Part shown: positions 54,196-62,395 of the stretch, one piece after another
Layout of the letters: each line of letters opens with the position of its first letter
Numbering within the stretch: position 1 is the first letter of the stretch
Origin: Armatimonadota bacterium
GTDB lineage: Bacteria; Armatimonadota; Chthonomonadetes; Chthonomonadales; Chthonomonadaceae
Direction: 5' to 3'
Length of the DNA stretch: 64,000 nt
Assembly (NCBI GenBank): GCA_028871815.1
Contig: JAGWMJ010000008.1
Span: 124,001-188,000 of the forward strand
Program-made: the position numbers and the translations under genes
The notes under the pieces: generated by a model
What the model was told of the DNA's origin: nothing
Seen by the model: the letters and a program-made list of their open reading frames with translations, nothing else
Databases searched by the model: none

Positions 54196-55179
54196 CTATT
54201 CCTTCGCCCAGAACATTGCGCCAGGCTTCTCGTTCACCACGGCGATCTTGAGAGTCTCCAGAGCTTTCGTCAGCCCTTCGCGCGTGCTCATCATCCCGTC
54301 TTCGTGTTCAATTGAAAGCACATCGTCGTAGCCGGTCATGCGCAGATTGGTTACAAAATCGTTCCACCACTCCTGACCATGGCCGTAACCGACGCTGCGG
54401 AAAACCCAGCTGCGTGTCGCAATATCGCCATACGATTTGACGTCGAGGTTTCCGTTGATACCGCTGTTGATTGGATCGATGCGCGTATCTTTTGCGTGCA
54501 CGTGGAAAATGGCGCCGTGCTTGCCAAGGTAACGCACCGCGGCCAGCGGGTCGATGCCCTGCCACCAGAAGTGCGATGGGTCGAAGTTACAGCCGATCTG
54601 CTCACCGGCGGCATCGCGCAGTTTGATCACGGTTTCGGGGTTGTAGACGATGAAACCCGGATGTGCCTCGATGGCAAACCGAACATTATGCTGCGCCAAC
54701 CAGGCGTTCTGCTCGCGCCAGTATGGGATCGCTACCTGGTTCCACTGGTACGCCAGCACATCCCGGTACTCATCGGGCCATGGGCAGGTGACCCAGTTGG
54801 GGTTGGTGTCATTTGGGCCGGCCGGGCAGCCGCTGAATCCGTTCACTACTCCCACGCCGAGGCGGTTAGCCAGCACCACCGCATTTCGAAACGCCTCATG
54901 ATGGGCTTTGCCGATCGCGGCGTTAGGATGGATGGGGTTGCCATGAACCGAGATTGCGGATATGCCCAGGCCGCGGCTCTCGGTCATCTGCAGCAGCCGG
55001 CGGCGGGCGCCCTCGTCATCGATCAGCGTCTGCACGCCGCCTACGTCGTTCAAATGGCGGTCGCCCGGATATGCGCCGCCGCCAAACTCCACCATCCGGA
55101 TACCGGCGCCGGCAATAATATCGAGCGCCGCCTCGATGGGCTGATCGTGAAACAGGGCGGTAAAGATGCCGATTTTCAT
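54196..55179 (-). CDS. Sugar phosphate isomerase/epimerase-like TIM barrel (AP endonuclease 2 family)
   Basis: 327 residues. Xylose isomerase-like TIM barrel with probable metal ligands in FAIEAHPGF, CNFDPSHFWWQG, IFHVHAKD and LSIEHEDG. The strong match to the IolE/IolH-type fold does not give the substrate. No signal peptide. An AGGAGG site precedes the ATG. The neighbours suggest a role in carbohydrate breakdown. Confidence 0.88.
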   Translation of the reverse strand: MKIGIFTALFHDQPIEAALDIIAGAGIRMVEFGGGAYPGDRHLNDVGGVQTLIDDEGARRRLLQMTESRGLGISAISVHGNPIHPNAAIGKAHHEAFRNAVVLANRLGVGVVNGFSGCPAGPNDTNPNWVTCPWPDEYRDVLAYQWNQVAIPYWREQNAWLAQHNVRFAIEAHPGFIVYNPETVIKLRDAAGEQIGCNFDPSHFWWQGIDPLAAVRYLGKHGAIFHVHAKDTRIDPINSGINGNLDVKSYGDIATRSWVFRSVGYGHGQEWWNDFVTNLRMTGYDDVLSIEHEDGMMSTREGLTKALETLKIAVVNEKPGAMFWAKE

Positions 55180-55212
55180 CCCGTGGCCTCCTGCGAAAAT
55201 GGTACAGAGAGA

Positions 55213-56394
55213 TTACCCCGTGGCGCCTGGGCGTGTGTGCCGCGGTCCGGCGGCCGCCTTGCCGGCCGCTGCGCCTTTCGGCGCGAGGGCTGCCTCCGTG
55301 TAGTGGCACGAGGCATTCCATAACAGGAACTGGTGGATGCCCAAATCGGCGGCCGCCTTCAGCTCCGCCTTCACCTGCTCGGGCCCATAGTGCACGTGGT
55401 AGAGACTAAAATCCTGCAGCCACGGCCGCAGCTGGCACGTTGGAACATCCTTAATCCGTTTCAGCGCGTCTACCAGCGAGAGATGCACGATCTTGTAAGG
55501 CTCGGTATTCGGATTGGGAATGCCGTATTCTCCATGAGCGTAGTGCGATGGATATGTCATCGGGCAGATGAAGTCCACCTCGCCGGCAACATTGGTACGC
55601 GTCTGGCCGATGCCCATATCGCCCGTGGTGAGGCTGGAGAGCCCAAATACGTCTGCCGAGAACCAGGCGCCTTGTGCGTGGATCTTTGCGGCGGCATACT
55701 TCAGGAATGCTTCGATCTGATCTGCGCGCAGACCGCCTTTCGGCTTGCCGGGATAGACCAGTGTGCTCACCTTGCCTTCGCTGGCAAACCGGACGTAATC
55801 GAACTGCACCTCTTCAAAGCCCTGCTTGATGGCGTCCAGCGCCACGTCCACGTTGTAGTCCCAGTTTTCCCGTTTATACGGGTTGAGCCAGGCATGATGC
55901 GTGGCGTCATACCATACCGCCCCGCCCGGCGTGTGCACGGCTAGTTCCGGATGTGCTTTGGCCAGGATCGTGTCGCGAAAGCAGGCAATTCGTGCGATTG
56001 GAAAGATGTGGTGCTGCTTCATTTCGGCCACAACGCGATCAATGTGTGGGATCATGTGCAGACTGGCGTGAATCTCCTTCGCAAGCGGGATGTCGGCGTC
56101 GTAGCTCAACTGACCGTCGTCCTTGATATCGACTACCATGGCGTTCAGTTCGGTTCTATCGCACAACCCAATGAGCGATTCGAGCTGTTTATGGTCGCCG
56201 GTGACCCATCCAGTGAGGTGAATGCCTTTAACGCCGCCGGGCGGAAGCGGTGGCATCACGGGACGGTGCAGGCCGGCGGTGCGGATCACGGCATGCGGCC
56301 GCGCGGCGCCGCCACGGTGGCAGCCGCCGGCGCCGGCAAGCGTGAGCGCCAGCAGATACAGAACCGCTGCGGGAACGTAGGCACGACGAGTCAT
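55213..56394 (-). CDS. Putative glycoside hydrolase, DUF4015/COG1306 type, exported
   Basis: 393 residues. An N-terminal signal with Cys (LALTLAGAGGC) suggests a lipoprotein. The body is a TIM-barrel-like DUF4015 protein: KGIHLTGWVTG, NAMVVDIKDDGQLSY, KQHHIFPIARIACFRD, EEVQFDYVRFASEG and FICPMTYPSHY, the marker segments of the family. The conserved Asp/Glu in VQFDYVRF and DIKDD are likely catalytic. The C-terminus is Ala/Gly/Lys-rich. The ATG at 56394 starts the signal peptide; the longer frame would run into the promoter. Confidence 0.85.
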   Translation of the reverse strand: MTRRAYVPAAVLYLLALTLAGAGGCHRGGAARPHAVIRTAGLHRPVMPPLPPGGVKGIHLTGWVTGDHKQLESLIGLCDRTELNAMVVDIKDDGQLSYDADIPLAKEIHASLHMIPHIDRVVAEMKQHHIFPIARIACFRDTILAKAHPELAVHTPGGAVWYDATHHAWLNPYKRENWDYNVDVALDAIKQGFEEVQFDYVRFASEGKVSTLVYPGKPKGGLRADQIEAFLKYAAAKIHAQGAWFSADVFGLSSLTTGDMGIGQTRTNVAGEVDFICPMTYPSHYAHGEYGIPNPNTEPYKIVHLSLVDALKRIKDVPTCQLRPWLQDFSLYHVHYGPEQVKAELKAAADLGIHQFLLWNASCHYTEAALAPKGAAAGKAAAGPRHTRPGATG

Positions 56395-56463
56395 ATGGGG
56401 GTGATCTTTCCGGCGAACAGTCAGGAGAGTGGCTACGGCGCAACGTTTGCACGCTGAACGCAC

Positions 56464-56477
56464 TATTCTATCATAAG
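56464..56477 (-). promoter_or_regulatory. Extended -10 promoter of the DUF4015-like gene unit
   Basis: On the minus strand TTATGATAGAATAG contains an extended -10 (TGA-TAGAAT) about 75 bases before the ATG at 56394. No good -35 at normal spacing. Confidence 0.55.
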
Positions 56478-56518
56478 GAACGTGACGCCGAGCAGGCAAG
56501 ACCTCCATGACCGGCAAC

Positions 56519-56547
56519 TTGTACAGATTTGCGGCTTGTGATAGAAT
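56519..56547 (+). promoter_or_regulatory. Promoter of the 56622 gene
   Basis: TTGTAC (56519-56524) and TAGAAT (56542-56547) with a 17-bp spacer; the -10 is also extended (TGATAGAAT). It is divergent from the promoter at 56464-56477, which has an identical TGATAGAATAG core. Confidence 0.8.
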
Positions 56548-56621
56548 AGGCGCTGAGTTGCATGCCGCAGTGTTGCGGCACCCTTTATACACGAAGTGGC
56601 GGCGCCCTCAGGAGTTCTGCG

Positions 56622-58355
56622 ATGCAGGCAGGTACCAACCCGGCCGCGAACGCCGGACAGGACGAGGCGCTGACGCGATTGCGCGCCAGCCCATACGATC
56701 TGCACGCGCGTGCCGAGTTCTGCATTCGCGCCTGCTCCGGGTTGACTGACTCTGCCCAGCGGCGGCTGCCCTACAGCTACGCGGAATTCCACACGGATCC
56801 GCCGATTGCACTACACGCTCCCTGGGACCACGCCGACACGGCCGGCCGGCTGCTGGAAGCACTGACGCTGACCCGTGCCATCACTGGGGCCAGCGCCGAT
56901 TCGCTGGACGAAGCCCTGGCGCGGACGCTGCGGGAAGCGCAGTCGGATACCGGCATGGTGGAGATTCCCCCATCGCCATGGGGCCAGCGTGAACCGGTTG
57001 CCGAACTGAACTGGTCGCCGTCCGGTGCGCTGCTGGCCTGGGTGACGCGCTACGTGGCCACCGACGATGTGGACGCCTCCCAACGTGCACGTCGGCTGAT
57101 TACCGCACTGCGACAGGCCGCTGTTTGGGAGGGCGATACTTGCTGGTATCCCGGTGCAATGCTTCCACCCCTTGGTTGGACGGCTCGAACGCCACCACCA
57201 CGGCGCGCCGGCGACTGCCTCATCGGCGCACAACTTGTCTTTCCGCTTTGCCGCGCGGCCGTAGCTTTTGGCAGCAACGATGCGCTTGCCCTGGCAGCGG
57301 GCCTGGTCCGTTTCCACTGTGAACGCTCGGGCGCTTTCGATGCGGATGGCCGGCTCACCAGCCTGGCGCCCGCACAGTTTGCCGGCGCCACGGGCTTCAT
57401 CCTGGGAGCGCTGAAGTACGGGCTCTGCGCTGGTCGCGACGAGGTGGTGCAGTGGGCCACCAGGGCGTTTCGGCATGCATCCGGCTATGGTACCGAGTTC
57501 GGCCTCTTTCCGCACGCCATCAGCGGTGATGAACGGTGGCAGGGCGATATATGCGCCTCTGCGGATATGCTGGCCACGGCGCTGCTGCTGGGTATGCACG
57601 TAGGTCCACTTCACTTTGCCGAAGCCGAACGGATTGGTCGCAATCACGTTCTGGAAAGCCAGCTCCTGGATTACGACTGGGTTTCCAAGCGGTTAGACGC
57701 CCCATTCTCACGCGACCTCTGGTGCGCGAATCACCCGCCCGAGGGTGTAACGGTAGATAACGTTTGCAACAGAGCGATCGGTGCGTTCTCGTCCTGGTCG
57801 CACCCGAACGACGGCTTCATTCCCGCCAATCCACGCATCATGCTGCGCTCCACGGCAGCGGGAGCCCGTTCGGTATACAACATGTGGCGATACGCCGTAA
57901 CGCGCCCCGAAGGCGCGGTTATGGTGAACTTGCATTTCTCACGCGATACGCGCTGGGCAACAGTGACCTCGCACGTTCCCAACGAGGGGAGCGTCGAGGT
58001 GCTGATGAAAACTCGCGGGGTGCTCGCCGTGCGTATACCGGATGGCGTAACGACGGACCAGATTGAGGTCATAGTCAACCAGTCACGCCCGCGCTCGGAA
58101 ACGATCCGCAACGGATATGCGTGGATGGAGGCGCTGCAGGGCGGCGACATGGTCACGGTGAAGTGGCCGTTGCCTGAACGCGCCATGGTTTACAACTTTA
58201 ACAACCAGCGGTACACCGGCTACTGGCGTGGCGATACGCTGCTGCGGCTGGATCCGCCGGGGCTGCTCTCGCCGCTCTACTGGCGCCCACTGGAGGCGCA
58301 GTCGGCTCCGCCTCATGCCGCGTTGGGTACGATCCGCGAGGTCGAGAGCCTGTAG
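56622..58355 (+). CDS. Alpha/alpha-barrel protein, probable glycosidase-like, unknown function
   Basis: 577 residues. The first 380 residues have repeated helix pairs with His/Trp/Asp-rich loops (LHAPWDHADTAGRLLEALTL, ELNWSPSGALLAWVTRYV, GDICASADMLATALLLGMH) in the style of an (alpha/alpha)6 barrel; the last 150 are beta-rich (VMVNLHFSRDTRW, YWRGDTLLRLDPPG). This resembles GH127/DUF1680-like proteins in layout, but I do not recognise a family. ATG 56622 has a CAGGAG site 9 bases upstream. No signal peptide. Confidence 0.75.
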   Translation: MQAGTNPAANAGQDEALTRLRASPYDLHARAEFCIRACSGLTDSAQRRLPYSYAEFHTDPPIALHAPWDHADTAGRLLEALTLTRAITGASADSLDEALARTLREAQSDTGMVEIPPSPWGQREPVAELNWSPSGALLAWVTRYVATDDVDASQRARRLITALRQAAVWEGDTCWYPGAMLPPLGWTARTPPPRRAGDCLIGAQLVFPLCRAAVAFGSNDALALAAGLVRFHCERSGAFDADGRLTSLAPAQFAGATGFILGALKYGLCAGRDEVVQWATRAFRHASGYGTEFGLFPHAISGDERWQGDICASADMLATALLLGMHVGPLHFAEAERIGRNHVLESQLLDYDWVSKRLDAPFSRDLWCANHPPEGVTVDNVCNRAIGAFSSWSHPNDGFIPANPRIMLRSTAAGARSVYNMWRYAVTRPEGAVMVNLHFSRDTRWATVTSHVPNEGSVEVLMKTRGVLAVRIPDGVTTDQIEVIVNQSRPRSETIRNGYAWMEALQGGDMVTVKWPLPERAMVYNFNNQRYTGYWRGDTLLRLDPPGLLSPLYWRPLEAQSAPPHAALGTIREVESL

Positions 58356-58372
58356 CCGTTGCGATATTGAGG

Positions 58373-58401
58373 TTGACAGCGCCGGCTGCCGTAGGTACCC
58401 T
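58373..58401 (+). promoter_or_regulatory. Promoter of greA
   Basis: TTGACA (58373-58378) and TACCCT (58396-58401) with a 17-bp spacer, 39 bases before the ATG. Confidence 0.7.
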
Positions 58402-58439
58402 GAGCACTCTGAAATTTGCAGTTGGACACAGGTGAAGTT

Positions 58440-58922
58440 ATGCCGCAGGAGAGCGATATTATTTTGACGCCGGCCAGCCGCGCGCGTCTTGAGGCGGAGC
58501 TTGCTGTGATGCGCACGGTGAAGCGCAACGAGATCAAGGAAGCGATTCAAAAGGCGCGGGAATATGGTGACCTCTCGGAGAACTTTGAGTATGCCGCCGC
58601 TCGCCGCGAGCAGGCGATACTGAACGGCCGGATCGCCGAGGTGGAGGCTGTGCTGGCCCGCGCGGTGATGGTTGACGAAGAGCCCGGACAGGCGGATGTT
58701 GTGGGCCTGGGCTGCGTGGTGGTGCTGCAGGAGGACGAGGAAGAAGAGTGGGAGATCGTGATTACGGATACCCATTCGGCGGATCCTTTGCAGGATCGGA
58801 TATCGTGCACCAGCCCGCTTGGAAAAGCGCTATTGCGGCGCGGGGTCGGCGATGTAGTTGAGGTGGAAACTCCGGGCGGATTGCGCGCTTACACGGTAAT
58901 CCGGGTCTCCCAGAGCGTCTAA
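58440..58922 (+). CDS. greA: Transcription elongation factor GreA
   Basis: 160 residues. The N-terminal antiparallel coiled coil carries the acidic tip EYGDLSENFEYAAARREQ with D44 and E47 (equivalents of E. coli D41/E44), which stimulates RNA cleavage by stalled polymerase. The C-terminal FKBP-like domain has SPLGKALLRRGVGDVVEVETP. ATG 58440 with AGGTGA upstream gives a normal start. Confidence 0.95.
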   Translation: MPQESDIILTPASRARLEAELAVMRTVKRNEIKEAIQKAREYGDLSENFEYAAARREQAILNGRIAEVEAVLARAVMVDEEPGQADVVGLGCVVVLQEDEEEEWEIVITDTHSADPLQDRISCTSPLGKALLRRGVGDVVEVETPGGLRAYTVIRVSQSV

Positions 58923-59174
58923 CCACACCGGGCAACGCCGGCCCACCGCTCAACCGGCGACCAACCGCCGGCTTCCGTGCCGATCGCACCTGTATCCCGT
59001 ATCTGCGTGCCGTCCAGCCGTCAGAATACGGCTGCACCGGCGCTACGGCTCTGCCACAGCATGCAGGTCTCCTTGGCGCCATCGAACTCAGCGGCGCAGG
59101 CATCGCCACATACGAAAGGCTTGCGTTCACTCGGGCGCTCAGGTCGCTTCGACGGATTCAACCGTCGAAACCAG
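58923..59174. other. Gene-free stretch with a small GC hairpin
   Basis: CCGGCG-ACCAAC-CGCCGG (58955-58972) lies 33 bases after greA but has no T-run, so it is a weak terminator at most. The rest shows no convincing gene. Confidence 0.45.
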
Positions 59175-60191
59175 CTACGCCTTTGACGCCGAAACCACCG
59201 ATTGAGGGCCGTTCGCCAGGGCATGCAGGGCGATATCGCCGAAGCCGGCGGTCTCCAGCATTGTCTGGTACTCAGCAAAGGTCCAGGCTTCCCCGCGTGG
59301 GGTTGTGGCCAGCATTACGAGGCTGAATAGCGCGGGCCCGGGCGGCGATACCCGGTCGCTCTCGGGAATAAACTCCAGTACCATCACCTTTCCCGCGGGC
59401 GCCAACGCCTCCCGGACCTTGCGAAGCAGCGTAACAATGGTTTCGGCGTCGAAATGGTGGAGGAAGTTTGGCAGCAGGACGGCGTCGAAGCCGGTACCGA
59501 ATTCGACCTCAAAAGCATCGCCCGGCCGCTCGCGAAACCGGCTGGCCACGCCAAACTTTTCCGCATTGCTCCGCGCGACCGCCAGCACTTCAGGCCAATC
59601 CTGAGCCGTGACGACTGCGCCCGGGTGCCGCGCTGCCACCTGAATACCGAACAGGCCATGCCCGGCCGCGATATCCAGCACGCTCGACTCCCCTTGGGGC
59701 AGCGTTACAAGCTCCGCAAGCTGCAAGGCGGCCGGGAACATCATCGGCGCCATGCTTCGCGCGAACTCCACCCACCTCGCATGATCACTTTCGCCATGCA
59801 GTTCGTGGGTGGTCGTCGATCCACCGGACTTGACGGCCTCGGTAAGGCGCCGAAACTGTTCGCGCGCCTGACCGAGGAGAAACCGTCGGATATCTCCGAG
59901 GTACTGCTGCGACTTGCGATTGCAAAAGCGCTGGACGTCGGGCGGATTGGAGTAGAGGCCGTTGGACTTGATCAGGAGGCCCTGCACCGTCAGGTAGTCG
60001 CACAGGATGCGCACTCCGCGCTCGGATGCACCGGTCTCCGCGGCAATCTGCGCCGCAGACTGCGGGCCGGAAGCCGCTGCCGTAAAGAGATCCAGTTCAA
60101 GCGCGGTGTTCAGCGCCTCGGTAGTCTCAAACATGCCGAGGACCGCGAAGATGCGTTCCGGTGAGTCCGGATTTGTGAGTGGGAGGGTCAT
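59175..60191 (-). CDS. SAM-dependent O-/C-methyltransferase with dimerisation domain
   Basis: 338 residues. An N-terminal winged-helix dimerisation domain (QIAAETGASERGVRILCDYL) is followed by the SAM-binding Rossmann fold with motif I SSVLDIAAGHGLFGIQVA at about 168, VTAQDWPEVL and LLPNFLHHFD. This is the family 2 O-methyltransferase architecture (acetylserotonin methyltransferase-like). The second of two tandem ATGs (60191) is 6 bases after GGAG. Substrate unknown; no pathway genes nearby. Confidence 0.88.
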   Translation of the reverse strand: MTLPLTNPDSPERIFAVLGMFETTEALNTALELDLFTAAASGPQSAAQIAAETGASERGVRILCDYLTVQGLLIKSNGLYSNPPDVQRFCNRKSQQYLGDIRRFLLGQAREQFRRLTEAVKSGGSTTTHELHGESDHARWVEFARSMAPMMFPAALQLAELVTLPQGESSVLDIAAGHGLFGIQVAARHPGAVVTAQDWPEVLAVARSNAEKFGVASRFRERPGDAFEVEFGTGFDAVLLPNFLHHFDAETIVTLLRKVREALAPAGKVMVLEFIPESDRVSPPGPALFSLVMLATTPRGEAWTFAEYQTMLETAGFGDIALHALANGPQSVVSASKA

Positions 60192-60352
60192 CATAAGCTC
60201 CTTTGTGCGGCGAGACTCTGCCGTTCCCGGCTTAACGGTACGTAATCGCGAACCCTATCTTACTGTATTGCGCGGCAAGCGGCGATACGGGAAAAGGGCG
60301 CACTCGCCGTGGCGCGGCGCTCAGCGCAGCTGACGAAGCACACCGCCGGCAA

Positions 60353-60605
60353 CCTGCGTGGAGGTGGTGGTGTCTGAAGCGGAGCGGCTCACGCGGCGGC
60401 CCAGGGCGTCGTGCCGAAGCCGGTCACCGCCGTGCCCTGCGTGATCGATTTGAGCCGGCCGCCGTTATCCATCGTGGAGCTTGTAGAGGTGCTTCCCACC
60501 GTTTCGCCGGTGCGGTTTCCTACCGGGTCCACCGTATACGAAAAGGAGTACGGGTTTGAGCCGGTCCGCGTTTCCGACGTGAGGCGGCTCCCCAGTCGTA
60601 CCGGG
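60353..60605 (-). pseudogene. RHS/YD-repeat remnant (copy A)
   Basis: The minus strand encodes YD-repeat text homologous to copy B (SNPYSFSYTVDPVGNRTGET, STSSTMDNGGRLKSITQG) but broken by at least two single-base deletions relative to it: one near 60590 (gggagc for ggcagc) and one near 60411 (tat/tac codon reduced). It also lacks the roughly 100-base module present in copy B at about 61860-61965. It has no start and no tip, so it is a dead fragment left at the array end. Confidence 0.85.
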
Positions 60606-60722
60606 TAAGCAATTGGACTCGCGGTACGATGCCGGGACCGCGGTCACTCCGCAAGCCTCAAAGGAGCGGACCGTCAGCGCGTGCGGCCGCGGGTCGAAGT
60701 CACCCGTGCGCTCGGCGGCGGC

Positions 60723-61055
60723 CTAATACCGTCGCGTCAGTCGGCCAGATAGCCCACGGAGGACGCCGATCATCCGGCTTGGAAAGGCTGAGGCGGACGC
60801 ACCAACCGACACGGCCGCCATTGCGATGCATAGTCCGCGAAAAATCTGCGGTGCGCCAAGGAGATAGGCCGCCGCCGATAAGACGCTACTGGCCCCACAT
60901 TGTAGGGAGAGCGATCCGAGCACATCGTCGACGGCTCGGCGATCGGCTACGGGACGGAAGCGACGCGCCAGCCACGCCCGTAGGCAGGCCGCGAAGGCCG
61001 CGGCAACCACGACCGCGTACTGGAATAATCGCACGTCGCTCATTTTGCCAGCCAT
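60723..61055 (-). CDS. Small membrane protein overlapping the RHS copy B tip, candidate immunity protein
   Basis: 110 residues with three hydrophobic segments (LFQYAVVVAAAFAACLRAWL, ASSVLSAAAYLLG, LCIAMAAVSVGASA) and a basic C-terminus. Starts are ATG 61055 or ATG 61043, the latter forming an ATGA overlap with the RHS stop at 61042-61040. Tight coupling to an RHS tip is the usual place for an immunity gene. No homologue was recognised, so the role is inference. Confidence 0.6.
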   Translation of the reverse strand: MAGKMSDVRLFQYAVVVAAAFAACLRAWLARRFRPVADRRAVDDVLGSLSLQCGASSVLSAAAYLLGAPQIFRGLCIAMAAVSVGASASAFPSRMIGVLRGLSGRLTRRY

Positions 61056-61825
61056 AACGCCGCGAGCGCCGGGCACATGCCGGTCAACCCGACACCTATC
61101 ATCGCGATTCCGCCCTCGGTGAGCGCATCGGCTTGGTTGTCCCCGTCCTCTCGGGCTCCTACGTAGCCTCCAAGTCCCGCACCGACAGTCCCTCCAATCC
61201 ATGCGCCGACCGCGATACCCGTCTTTGCGCCTTCGATTCCGCCCTCGATTCCACCGACTGGGCCAGCAGCGATTATGCCAACGACCGTGCCTATTATCGC
61301 CCCGCCAACGCCAACGATGATTGCACCGAGTTCTGCGTTAGTGGGACGAAAATGCCCAGTTGGATCCGCCCAGTCCACGGGATCCCCACCACAGTACACA
61401 TACGGTATCTGGTCCAGCATACTGTCCCTACTGGCGAACCGCCCGACCTGCGGATCGTAATAGCGCGCTCCTACGTGTAGTAGGCCAGCGTCGCCGTTGC
61501 TCTGGTAGGCCCAGTCGCCGGCGAAGTTGTACGGACTCGACGTTGAGCCACTGCTCGCGATCGTGTTTCCAAACGCATCGAAATCCTGCGTCGCCGTAGC
61601 CGTGCCGGAGCTGTTGGTTTCGGCGCGGGCCGAGCCCGGCGCCTCGAATGCGGGATACTCGCCGTTACGCCGGAGCAGGTCGGTGCCGAGGGTGTAAGCC
61701 GCCGTGAAGGTGCTGCCCTGCGTCTCCGTCACCGGCGCGCCGCCGGCGTACTGCGTGGAGGTGGTGGTGCCTGAAGCGGTACGGCTCACGCGGCGGCGGA
61801 GAGCGTCATAGCCGAAACCGGTCAC
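61040..61825 (-). CDS. RHS protein C-terminal part, copy B (core end plus glycine-zipper tip)
   Basis: 261 residues. The core end has the RHS hallmark GARYYDPQVGRFASRDS followed by PYVYCGGDPVDWADPTGHF, the conserved junction where tips are exchanged. The tip (about 105 residues) is a run of Gly/Ala/Ile zipper segments (GAIIVGVGGAIIG, GGIEGGIEGAKTG, GAWIGGTVGAGLGG), suggesting a membrane-inserting domain. The upstream part of the gene (61822-62130) is in another frame because of a deletion near 61850, so no complete protein is made without frameshifting. In-frame GTG at 61825 is only the first codon open. Confidence 0.8.
   Translation of the reverse strand: MTGFGYDALRRRVSRTASGTTTSTQYAGGAPVTETQGSTFTAAYTLGTDLLRRNGEYPAFEAPGSARAETNSSGTATATQDFDAFGNTIASSGSTSSPYNFAGDWAYQSNGDAGLLHVGARYYDPQVGRFASRDSMLDQIPYVYCGGDPVDWADPTGHFRPTNAELGAIIVGVGGAIIGTVVGIIAAGPVGGIEGGIEGAKTGIAVGAWIGGTVGAGLGGYVGAREDGDNQADALTEGGIAMIGVGLTGMCPALAALWLAK
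61401..61616 (-). repeat. RHS core repeat, left copy (pairs with 63785-64000)
   Basis: Aligned without gaps to 63785-64000 at a constant offset of 2384 bases; I counted about 12 mismatches in 216 bases, most clustered at a short low-constraint Ser/Thr stretch. Confidence 0.9.
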
Positions 61826-62180
61826 CGCTGTGCCCTGCGTGATCGACTTGAGCTGCCGTCGTAATCGAAGGCGAGGGTGTACGCCGTGCCGGCCAGCGTC
61901 CGTCCGGTCTGTTCGCCGTTTGCATTGTACGAGTAACTGTTCGCGAATCCGCCGCTGGTCGACGTAAGCTCATCGTCGTTATCCATCGTGAAGCTCGTAG
62001 AGGTGCTTCCCACCGTTTCGCCGGTCCGGTTGCCTACCGGGTCCACCGTATACGAAATCGAATACGGGTTTGAGCCGGTTCGCGTTTCCGAAGTGATGCG
62101 GCTGCCCCAGTCGTATCCGAATTTTACCACGTTGCTGTTGGCGTCGGTAACCTGCGTCGTGCGACGGTGGTCCGGCCGGT
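61822..62180 (-). pseudogene. Upstream YD-repeat part of RHS copy B, frameshifted
   Basis: Encodes VTDANSNVVKFGYDWGSR, ETRTGSNPYSISYTVDP, NSYSYNANGEQTGRTLAGT and ends FDYDG, where the frame is lost: the continuation QLKSITQGTAVTGFGYDAL is one frame away (junction near 61850). It is the N-terminal side of copy B and is homologous to copy A. Confidence 0.75.
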
Positions 62181-62395
62181 TGATTGCGACTCCAAGGGGG
62201 TAAGCACCTCACCGTCGGCCCAAGAGAGACCGTGGGCGGGAGCCGCCGACAGATGCCAGGCGAACGACTTCGTAGCACTGCTCGTGTCACACCTGAAACG
62301 GGGGTTAAGCGTGAGCCGGTTCTGCGTCTCCAGCGAATGCCGGAGCGCGATCAGCGGCCGGCCCAGCCAATCACCGTCATCGGTCCCCTGCCGCC
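62126..62395 (-). other. Alternative open frame with coding-like composition
   Basis: Shifted two bases from the frame of the 62351-63205 ORF, the minus strand is open and reads DWLGRPLIALRHSLETQNRL, FRCDTSSATKSFAWHLSAA and SWADGEVLTPLESQSTG, with balanced composition and no stop down to about 62126. It may be the true C-terminal part of the upstream ORF after a frameshift, or a remnant of an RHS-linked gene. Confidence 0.45.
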
